NCBI GenBank assembly: GCA_029570205.1
Contig: JAKQSI010000065.1
Location: 1 to 64,000, forward strand
Length of the DNA stretch: 64,000 bases
Direction of reading: 5' to 3'
DNA from: Candidatus Omnitrophota bacterium
GTDB taxonomy: Bacteria > Hinthialibacterota > Hinthialibacteria > Hinthialibacterales > JAKPRU01
Below are positions 55,338 to 62,497 of the stretch, piece by piece. The position numbers were made by a program, and so were the translations under genes. The stretch's first letter is position 1. Every line of letters starts with the position of its first letter. A model generated the notes under the pieces. The model was not told the DNA's origin. It saw only the letters and a program-made list of their open reading frames with translations, and made no database searches.

Positions 55338-56613
55338 TTTGACGGAGACTGCATGGTCCGATCTTCCGATTGCGCGGCGGGTTCTCGATAACGGGACTGT
55401 AATCGTTCACCAGGCAAGCCCGGCCAACCCGATCGTGGCGATCAAGGTTTTGACCCCGGTCGGTTCTGTCCAGGAACCGCCGGAGCTTGCAGGGTTGGCC
55501 AATCTCAGCATCCGGCTCCTTCCGACCGGAACATCCCGGCGTACCGAGCACGAAATCTCCCTGGCGCTGGAGGCGAACGGTGCGCATTTCAGCGCCGAAG
55601 GCGGCAAAGACGCCGCCACGGTTTCGCTTCTCTCCACACAAGCCGGATTCGCCGAGGACTTTGAGATTCTGTTGGACCTCTTGCGCGATCCGGTCTTTCC
55701 GGACAAAGCTCTCGCGCGGGACCGCGAAGTGGTTCGGATGATGATTCGGGAGGAAGACGATTCCCCGTTCAATTTCACTTATCGCCTCTTTCGGGAGTTC
55801 CTGCTCGGCTCGCATCCTTATGGATGGCCGAGCCTGGGACTTGAGGAAACCGTTGCCCGGGTGCAAAGGGATGATGTGGTGAATTTTTCTCTTCGCCAAC
55901 GCCGGGCCGATCATCTGGTTGTGGTTCTTGTGGGAGGCGATGAACGATCGGGGGTTGTGGATTCTGTTGCCGAACAGTTTCTGAAATTACCCCTTCTTTG
56001 TGGGGAAGCCTTGCCCGAACCTCCCGCCGCTCCCAGCGAACCCGCCAATTATGGGATTCACGAGGAACACCGTGAAGGCGAGGCCGAATGGATTATGTCC
56101 GGGACCTTTGCACCCGATTTCAACAGCGAGGATTTCGCCCCGTTTCGTGTGTTGGATTCCATATTGGCCGGGTCCATGGATTCCAGACTTTTCGTGGAGT
56201 TGCGTGAGAAGCGCGGGCTGGTTTACCAGGTCGGCAGCCAATACACACCTCATTTTCACTGCGGTGCGTATGCGCTGTATGCGGTCTCCACACCGGAGAA
56301 TCGCCCGGAAATCCTCCGTCTTCTGGAGAACGAATGCGAGCGACTGAAGGAGGAGCCGGTCGGCGACGACGAGTTGGAACGTTCCAAGCGATATCTGATC
56401 GGCCGCCAGATCATGAGCCTGGAAAGCAATTCCGGTCGTGCTTCCGCGCTCGGTATCTATGAACTGTCCGGTCAGGGCGCCGAGCAGGTTAGTCAATACC
56501 CGCAACGAATCGCCCAAGTGACCGCACCGGACATCCGTCGGGTAGCTCAACGCTATTTCAACCGGTTCGTTGCTGCCATTACCACTCCCCGCTTGCCGGA
56601 CGTACAATCATAA
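55327..56613 (+). CDS. M16-family peptidase homologue lacking the zinc site
   Basis: This 428-residue protein has the two-domain M16B plan: VLDNGTVIVHQA at the start and MMIREEDDSPFNFTYRLFREFL in the middle. Where active members have HxxEH, the sequence reads GLANLSIRLLPTGT, so His, Glu and His become Asn59, Ile62 and Arg63. This is the form of the inactive subunit in M16 heterodimers. No active partner is nearby. It may act as a chaperone-like partner or bind peptides. It overlaps apgM, which suggests translational coupling. Confidence 0.82.
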   Translation: MALDLTETAWSDLPIARRVLDNGTVIVHQASPANPIVAIKVLTPVGSVQEPPELAGLANLSIRLLPTGTSRRTEHEISLALEANGAHFSAEGGKDAATVSLLSTQAGFAEDFEILLDLLRDPVFPDKALARDREVVRMMIREEDDSPFNFTYRLFREFLLGSHPYGWPSLGLEETVARVQRDDVVNFSLRQRRADHLVVVLVGGDERSGVVDSVAEQFLKLPLLCGEALPEPPAAPSEPANYGIHEEHREGEAEWIMSGTFAPDFNSEDFAPFRVLDSILAGSMDSRLFVELREKRGLVYQVGSQYTPHFHCGAYALYAVSTPENRPEILRLLENECERLKEEPVGDDELERSKRYLIGRQIMSLESNSGRASALGIYELSGQGAEQVSQYPQRIAQVTAPDIRRVAQRYFNRFVAAITTPRLPDVQS

Positions 56614-56630
56614 GAAAATCTCAGAAAATC

Positions 56631-58304
56631 ATGGAGAAGACCGTGAACATGATCTTCCGTGTACTCCTGTTCTGCACAATCTCCCTGTGTTTGTCCGCTC
56701 CCTCTTTCGCAGATGTCACCGAGACGGCCCGGGGCAACGGTGAACAGGCCCGGGAGGCCCTCATTCGCAGCAAACGGGTCTTAGATGCCTATCTCAAACG
56801 CCTGGACCCGACAACGGGCCTCCTGCCGCGAACGGGAAAGGTCTCGACCTGGTATGTCCGGGATTCCGCAGCGGACCTGTACCCCTTCCTGGTGATGGCA
56901 GCCTATTACACCGACCGTCCGGCTTTTGAGACAACCCTGATGGAAATCCTCCGAAACGAGATCCGGTATTCAACCCGCTTGGGAATGCTGTCGGATAATG
57001 TGCTTGCGGGCGGAGGATTCGAGAAAGAAGAGATCGATTTGGATTCCATCATTTTCGGGTCATGCGAATATGCGAAAGATGGCCTGCTCCCGTTGACGGA
57101 ACTGCTGGGGCATCATGCCTGGTATGAGCGAATGCGCGGGATCGCGGATGATGTGATCGCTCATGCCCCCTGCGATTCGTCTTTCGGCAAATTGCCCTCG
57201 ATCAGCGCAGAGGTCAATGGGGAGTTTCTGCAAGTTCTGGCACGGCTTGCGTTTCTTACTCATGATTCACGCTATATTCAACAGATGATCTCCATCGGCG
57301 ATTTCTATTTCCATGAGGTAATCCCCGAGTGCAACGGACTTCCGGCGCACCTGTGGGACCTCAAGGAAAGAAAGCCTGCCGCCGATGATTTCGTGTTCAG
57401 CGATCATGGAAATGAAATCGCCGGGGGACTTTCGGAACTGGTTCTGTTTCTGAAAGAGACCGGACATCCGAAATTTGCGGATTACAAAGGCCCGATGACA
57501 GACTTGATTGACACGCTGCTGGAATGCGGTCTCAACGAAGATGGGGTATGGTATTCCAAGGTTTCTCTGGCCGATAAGAGAGTTACGGATGCCCGCCACG
57601 CGCATTGCTGGGGATATTTGTTCAACGCCGTGTATACAACCTACCTCATCACCGGCGAAGAGCGATTCCTGCGGGCGACGGAGAGGGCCATGCGGGCAGT
57701 CACCGAGAAACCCACCTATCTGGATGACCCGGAAGGCAGCGGAAGGAAGTACGGCTCCAATGCCTATTCCGACGCTATCGAAAGCGCGATTGTTTTTCTT
57801 AATCGTCTTCCCAGTGGGGAGACTTCCGAGGTGTTGGATGTTTGTGTAAAGCGATTCCTCAGTCGTCAGCGCGAAGACGGAATTATTGAAGACTGGTACG
57901 GCGACGGCAACTATGTCCGAACGGCTCTCATGTATGTCCTGATGAAATCCCAGGGAACCTGGATCGAGCCTTGGCGCGAGGATACCCGGCTCGGTGCGGT
58001 CCGTGAAGGCGACAAGGTCACACTGACGCTCGAAACCGAGAAGCCATGGCAGGGAAAAATCCGATTCGATATCCCCCGGCACAAAATGTACTTTAATCTG
58101 CCTGTGAACTACACACGACTCAATGAATTCCCCGAATGGTACACGGTCGCCCTGGACCGTCTGTATACGGTCCGTATCGGTGATGAAGTGAAGACCTGCG
58201 TGGGCGGTGAATTGCGGAATGGCATACCGGTTTCTGCAGGAAATGAGAAACCGACTGTAATCGAAGTCTCACCCGTGGAGGGACCGCCTTACGGAACCAA
58301 ATGA
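56631..58304 (+). CDS. Exported (alpha/alpha)-barrel protein, possible glycan hydrolase or lyase
   Basis: This 557-residue protein has a Sec signal (MIFRVLLFCTISLCLSAPSFA); an ATG at 56649 is an alternative start. Helical repeats across about 40-440 suggest an (alpha/alpha) toroid: DAYLKRLDPTTGLLPRTG, TWYVRDSAADLYPFLVMAAYY, RHAHCWGYLFNAVYTTYLITG and SDAIESAIVFLNRL. The last 100 residues form a beta-domain (VTLTLETEKPWQGKIRFD). The layout recalls secreted glycan-active enzymes, but I do not recognise the family or the catalytic residues. Confidence 0.55.
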   Translation: MEKTVNMIFRVLLFCTISLCLSAPSFADVTETARGNGEQAREALIRSKRVLDAYLKRLDPTTGLLPRTGKVSTWYVRDSAADLYPFLVMAAYYTDRPAFETTLMEILRNEIRYSTRLGMLSDNVLAGGGFEKEEIDLDSIIFGSCEYAKDGLLPLTELLGHHAWYERMRGIADDVIAHAPCDSSFGKLPSISAEVNGEFLQVLARLAFLTHDSRYIQQMISIGDFYFHEVIPECNGLPAHLWDLKERKPAADDFVFSDHGNEIAGGLSELVLFLKETGHPKFADYKGPMTDLIDTLLECGLNEDGVWYSKVSLADKRVTDARHAHCWGYLFNAVYTTYLITGEERFLRATERAMRAVTEKPTYLDDPEGSGRKYGSNAYSDAIESAIVFLNRLPSGETSEVLDVCVKRFLSRQREDGIIEDWYGDGNYVRTALMYVLMKSQGTWIEPWREDTRLGAVREGDKVTLTLETEKPWQGKIRFDIPRHKMYFNLPVNYTRLNEFPEWYTVALDRLYTVRIGDEVKTCVGGELRNGIPVSAGNEKPTVIEVSPVEGPPYGTK

Positions 58305-58370
58305 TACCGGCTCATTTTCTCCGAAAGGCTCTTATTGTGTCCGCATACCACAGGCCGAAAATCTGTGTCA

Positions 58371-58410
58371 TCTCCCTTTCCCTCCGGGAGAGGTTGGAGT
58401 GAGGGAAGGT
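58371..58410. repeat. REP-like element
   Basis: TCTCCCTTTCCCTCCGGGAGA followed by GGTTGGAGTGAGGG has the palindrome-plus-GGTTGG-flank layout of the elements at 38851-38948 and 40679-40714. It lies between convergent genes. Confidence 0.45.
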
Positions 58411-58456
58411 TCGAGTACTGCCGGCCACTCAACATCGCTGCGGGGGAACAAATCTC

Positions 58457-59104
58457 TCAGAGTTTCTTCACCGGCTCTGCCCAAACGGCCATTCCAAATT
58501 CTTCTTCAAATAGACGCTGTTTTTTTCGCAAACCGAATAACTCCATCGAGGGATCGCTACGAGATACAAAACGGATCCGCAGTTGCCCGTCGTGGTAGTC
58601 GCAGTCGATCTGCCGAATGTTCTCGGTGTGACTTCGGTCCAGCCCATCTGCGATCCTCAAGATGGAAGCGAGGACCCGGACAATCCTGCGGTCGTCCGGG
58701 CGGAGATCCCGGTACCCTTTATGGCGAGAATGAGGATGACTTTTGCGATGATAACGAGCCACAAGCGCCACGATCAGGCGTTGGCGGTTATCCAGGCCAA
58801 CAAACGGCTCGGTAAGAATAGCATCACGCGCTCCTTTATTGTGCGCATTCGGCTTAACGCTCCAGCCGATATCGTGCAGGAGCGCGGCACATTCCAAAAG
58901 AAGCCGTTCTTCCTTCCCGTAACCGTGCAAAGGGATCAGTTGGTCGTACAGGTCGAGCGCCAGGCGGCGGACCTGAAGGGCGTGACTCGGCTCATCATCC
59001 AGTCGTTCCATCAGTCGGTGCGCTTCTTTCAAAGCCAATTCCTGCGCGCTCCTGGGAAGCGATTTTTCGGACATCCGTCTCGTTTCGGCTTCAGCCGTAT
59101 TCAT
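58457..59104 (-). CDS. HD-domain phosphohydrolase (Ppx/GppA C-terminal type)
   Basis: This 215-residue cytoplasmic protein has metal-binding residues in SHALQVRRLALDLYDQL (His), CAALLHDIGW (His-Asp) and DGLDRSHTENIRQIDCDY. This is the HD domain found at the C-terminus of Ppx/GppA exopolyphosphatases, but the ASKHA catalytic half is absent. The family hydrolyses nucleotides or polyphosphate. The start at 59104 has a weak ribosome binding site; ATG at 59074 is possible. It diverges from the sugar transferase gene. Confidence 0.78.
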   Translation of the reverse strand: MNTAEAETRRMSEKSLPRSAQELALKEAHRLMERLDDEPSHALQVRRLALDLYDQLIPLHGYGKEERLLLECAALLHDIGWSVKPNAHNKGARDAILTEPFVGLDNRQRLIVALVARYHRKSHPHSRHKGYRDLRPDDRRIVRVLASILRIADGLDRSHTENIRQIDCDYHDGQLRIRFVSRSDPSMELFGLRKKQRLFEEEFGMAVWAEPVKKL

Positions 59105-59161
59105 TGCCTGTAGTTCAACACCGGCAGAAACAGTGCTTTCAAAAAGCCTGTTTGAAATTAC

Positions 59162-59182
59162 ATCCGCTATAATTTAGCGGAT
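59162..59182. promoter_or_regulatory. Perfect inverted repeat enclosing TATAAT
   Basis: ATCCGCTA-TAATT-TAGCGGAT is a perfect 8-base inverted repeat, and TATAAT (59168-59173) is read on the plus strand inside it. It lies between the divergent HD and sugar transferase genes and could be an operator over a promoter. No good -35 box is seen. Confidence 0.45.
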
Positions 59183-59306
59183 ATACTCCGGTTTTCCAGG
59201 GGAGCATGAATATTCTTCGCCCGGACGCTTCTGAGTCGGGTCACTCCAAAGGGATCTGAACCGTTGATACGATAATTCGCTGTCTTGAAATCAAACGGCG
59301 ACGGCA

Positions 59307-60752
59307 ATGCGGAAACCTGCAATGATCTCCACTCGAAAACGAGGCGTACCCAAAGGGCCACTATACAAGTTCGTGATCGTCGATCTCCTGGTCGCCGTTG
59401 CGTCCATGCTCGCGGCATTCCGGATCAAGTTCGGCGAGTACCCATTTCCGGCACAGAATTTCCTTTTTATTGCTTATCTCTTTCCGGTTCTGTTCGCCAT
59501 CCGCTTTTTTGTCTTCCTGAAGTTCAGACTCTATGATTTTCGACGTCGTTACACGCCGTTTGATGTTGTCTATCTGACTCTCGGAGCCGTTGCTTTCTCA
59601 CGGGTTGTGGAGAGTTTCACCGTTTACTATGTCGCGTTGTATTGGTCCACCGGAACAGACCTCCAGCCATCACGGGCGATTCTGTTTCTGTGGGATCCCG
59701 CCCTGTTTTGGCTGGGGTGCTGCGCGTGGCGACTTTTGTACCTTCTCCGTCGGCGGCGCTGGGCGTACGACCGAACCCGGGTATTGATTGTCGGCGCGGG
59801 AGACCAGGGGGAAAGTATTCGGCACGATATTTCCGAATACTCCGCGCTGGGGCACGAGGTTGTGGGTCTGGTGGATGACGGCATAGAGGAAAAAGCCCCC
59901 GGAGCGGATGTGCTTGGAACCTTGCGGCAATTGCCGAAACTGGTTGAGGAATATGATGTCGATGAAATCATTGTTGCCACGGAGCGGGCCGGGCGGGATG
60001 ATCTGCTCCGAATTCTCTCGCAATGCCAGATCGAGGATGTGCAAGTCTGGCTGCTTCCTGCGCTGTATGAAGTTACCATCGGGCGCGTGGAGATCGGCGA
60101 AGTAGCCGGAATCCCCCTGATCACCGCCAACCGCGAACCGTTAGGCGACTGGGGGAGTTTTTTCAAGCGGTCGGCAGATTTAGTTTTTGCCCTGATTGGT
60201 CTCCTGTTTCTGTTACTGGTTCTGCCTCTGATTGCTTTACTTATCAAGTTGAGTAGTCCCGGCCCGGTTTTTTACCGGCAAAAGCGGGTCGGAAAAGACG
60301 GGCGAATGTTTACGTTGTACAAGTTCCGAACCATGCGCCAGGATGCGGAGAAATCCTCCGGCCCGGTTCTGTCCTGGGCGGACGATCCCCGCGTCACCCC
60401 CATTGGGCGGATTTTGCGCCGACTTCATCTGGATGAGCTGCCGCAACTATGGAATGTTCTCAAAGGCGACATGAGCATTGTCGGTCCACGCCCCGAGCGG
60501 CCGGAATTCGCCGAGGAATTCAGTCAACGTTTTCCGGCGTATCGGCTTCGATTCGCTGTGCGGCCCGGCATGACCGGACTGGCCCAAATCCATGGCTATT
60601 ACGATTCCCCCGTGGAGCATAAACTTCGCTATGACTTGGCCTATATCGGCAACATTTCCGGTCTGCTGGACCTGAAAATTCTTCTGAGTACCCTGAGAGC
60701 CACGCTGAGTGGAAGAGAACAAGTCCGAGAGAGAAACCACCGCGATGCGTGA
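59307..60752 (+). CDS. Polyprenyl-phosphate sugar-1-phosphate transferase (WbaP-like)
   Basis: This 481-residue membrane protein has four N-terminal helices (about 20-150), a Rossmann-like CoA-binding-type domain (VLIVGAGDQGESIRHDISE) and a C-terminal transferase starting with a fifth helix. The catalytic part has SPGPVFYRQKRVG, LYKFRTMRQDAE, LDELPQLWNVLKGDMS, VGPRPERPEF and RPGMTGLAQ. It starts exopolysaccharide or O-antigen units by moving a sugar phosphate to undecaprenyl phosphate. The ATG at 59322 is better placed after GGAAA. It overlaps the thiamine gene by eight bases. Confidence 0.92.
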   Translation: MRKPAMISTRKRGVPKGPLYKFVIVDLLVAVASMLAAFRIKFGEYPFPAQNFLFIAYLFPVLFAIRFFVFLKFRLYDFRRRYTPFDVVYLTLGAVAFSRVVESFTVYYVALYWSTGTDLQPSRAILFLWDPALFWLGCCAWRLLYLLRRRRWAYDRTRVLIVGAGDQGESIRHDISEYSALGHEVVGLVDDGIEEKAPGADVLGTLRQLPKLVEEYDVDEIIVATERAGRDDLLRILSQCQIEDVQVWLLPALYEVTIGRVEIGEVAGIPLITANREPLGDWGSFFKRSADLVFALIGLLFLLLVLPLIALLIKLSSPGPVFYRQKRVGKDGRMFTLYKFRTMRQDAEKSSGPVLSWADDPRVTPIGRILRRLHLDELPQLWNVLKGDMSIVGPRPERPEFAEEFSQRFPAYRLRFAVRPGMTGLAQIHGYYDSPVEHKLRYDLAYIGNISGLLDLKILLSTLRATLSGREQVRERNHRDA

Positions 60753-61815
60753 ATTGGATCGGTTACTGGACGCGAACCTCAACCGCGCCGCCGAGGGACT
60801 CCGGACCCTTGGCGAGGTGGCCCGATTTGTTCTGTCGGACCCGATACTTTCCGAGAACGCGCGGAATATCCGACGACGTATCCATGAGGTCCTTGCCGAA
60901 CTCCCCACTTTGCGGAATCGCCTTATCTTGGAGCGCGACAGCGAAACCGATGTCGGCAGGGAGTTTAAACCCGGCAGACATCAAAGCCTTGTCGATCTAT
61001 GCCGGGCGAATGCGCGACGCGCGGAGGAGTCCCTGCGCGTGCTGGAGGAAACCTGGCGCACCATCCGCCCGGAAGTCGCCCCAATCCTGGCGGACCTTCG
61101 ATACAAAACCTATACACTTGAAAAGAATCTGGTCGAGAAACTCCTTCCCTGGGACATCGCAAAGAAACTTGATTTCTCCCTGTATGTTGTGCTGGGACGG
61201 GAGCAATCCCGGGGAAGAGATTTCCTGGAGGTAACCCGAGCCGCGATTGCAGGCGGGGCCGGAGCCATTCAGCTGCGCGATAAGGAAATGGGGAAACGCG
61301 ATCTGCTGGAATGGGCAAAACGTTTGCGTGAAATTACAGCAGAAGCCGGTGTGACCTTCCTGATGAACGATCATCCGGATGTGGCGCTGGCATCCGGGGC
61401 CGACGGGGTTCACCTTGGCCAGGACGATTTTCCTATCCCGCAAGCGCGAGATATCCTGGGACCTTCCATGATTATCGGGGCCAGCACGCATAGTCTCGAA
61501 CAGGCACAGCGAGCCGAACAGGAAGGCGCCTCCTATGTAAATGTCGGACCGATTTTCCCCACCGCCACAAAGAAAGGAGGCCATCCCCCCGTCGGACCGG
61601 AACTGATCCGCACCGTTCTGGATCGGGTCTCTGTTCCTGTCACAACAATGGGGGGAATCAATCTTGCCAATGTGGATCAGGTCCTGGCGCAGGGTGCGCG
61701 CCGGATTGCGGTAGTTTCCGCCGTCGTCGGAACGACGGACATTCAGGCTGCCGCACGGGCGCTTTATGAGCGGATCAAAACAGCTGATAATTTCGACAAA
61801 TCAACAGGGGATTAA
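60745..61815 (+). CDS. thiE: Thiamine-phosphate synthase with N-terminal ThiD2 domain
   Basis: This protein has 356 residues from the ATG overlapping the upstream stop (ATGCGTGA). Residues 1-130 have RLLDANLNRAAEGLRTLGEVARF, the ThiD2 signature; ThiD2 phosphorylates HMP phosphate to HMP pyrophosphate. Residues about 145-356 are ThiE: GAGAIQLRDKEMGK, MNDHPDVALASGADGVHLGQ and VGPIFPTATKKGG. ThiE joins HMP pyrophosphate with thiazole phosphate. Together they cover two successive steps. No thiamine riboswitch or other thi gene is nearby. Confidence 0.93.
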   Translation: MRELDRLLDANLNRAAEGLRTLGEVARFVLSDPILSENARNIRRRIHEVLAELPTLRNRLILERDSETDVGREFKPGRHQSLVDLCRANARRAEESLRVLEETWRTIRPEVAPILADLRYKTYTLEKNLVEKLLPWDIAKKLDFSLYVVLGREQSRGRDFLEVTRAAIAGGAGAIQLRDKEMGKRDLLEWAKRLREITAEAGVTFLMNDHPDVALASGADGVHLGQDDFPIPQARDILGPSMIIGASTHSLEQAQRAEQEGASYVNVGPIFPTATKKGGHPPVGPELIRTVLDRVSVPVTTMGGINLANVDQVLAQGARRIAVVSAVVGTTDIQAAARALYERIKTADNFDKSTGD

Positions 61816-62240
61816 AACCGCCACCAGCGACGTTTCTTTTTTTTCCTGCCGCCGGTCAGCTCGTTTTCAAGGGCGGCGCGAAGCTGACCGAACATCTTAT
61901 TCAGCGAGATGGAAACCTCGTGCCACTGGCTGCGGAGTTCATGGACCTTGATGCCCGGTTCCGAATGAATTGTCCGCAGAGAGATACATTGGGAAAACAG
62001 TTTTTTGACATCATTCTCGATGTCGAACACGCCCTTAGGCATTCGGAACTTAAGGAACTGCGTTCGACGCATCAATTCCGCCTGCAACTCCAGAAACGTA
62101 TTCTCTTCATCGTCAGTGATTCCATTGGCTTCCTTATTCACGCCAATGTTGAAATACTCCATAAACTTGCTCCAGAGTTGCTGATATTCCGTCAGCCGGC
62201 GGGTTAGGAATGCTCCACGGTCTTTCGGATCCATCTTCAT
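61812..62240 (-). CDS. Hypothetical helical protein with cationic tail
   Basis: This 142-residue protein is mainly alpha-helical with charged segments and no signal peptide. The C-terminus is strongly basic and aromatic: GGRKKKKRRWWRF. The middle has EENTFLELQAELMRRTQFLKF. I do not recognise the family. GGGAGG lies ten bases before the ATG. It is the last gene of the cassette with the small membrane protein and the large helical protein; the tail may contact membrane phospholipid or nucleic acid. Confidence 0.6.
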   Translation of the reverse strand: MKMDPKDRGAFLTRRLTEYQQLWSKFMEYFNIGVNKEANGITDDEENTFLELQAELMRRTQFLKFRMPKGVFDIENDVKKLFSQCISLRTIHSEPGIKVHELRSQWHEVSISLNKMFGQLRAALENELTGGRKKKKRRWWRF

Positions 62241-62273
62241 CTGCCCAAACCTCCCGGGTTCGAGAGCCTATGA

Positions 62274-62399
62274 TCACGACTTGCGGAAAATGCCCAGCGA
62301 GCTGCCCAGGTAGATCGCAAATATGACGACACCGGTCTCCACCACCAATTCTACCGCGGTGACCAGATCCATTTCTGCACCCAGACCTAGCAGATCCAT
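62274..62399 (-). CDS. 41-residue single-helix membrane protein
   Basis: A frame of 41 codons begins MDLLGLGAEMDLVTAVEL and continues with a hydrophobic helix (VVIFAIYLGSSLGIF) and a basic end (RKS). AAGGGAG lies about ten bases before the ATG. Its position between two same-strand genes, 33 bases before the cationic protein, favours it being real. Function unknown. Confidence 0.55.
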   Translation of the reverse strand: MDLLGLGAEMDLVTAVELVVETGVVIFAIYLGSSLGIFRKS

Positions 62400-62497
62400 C
62401 CTTGGGATGCTCCCTTCATGTCTATACATTCGGCTGATCGCGGTTCGAAATAACCGTTATGCTGCGGGGACCGAGACTCCGGAACAAGTCTGACCGA

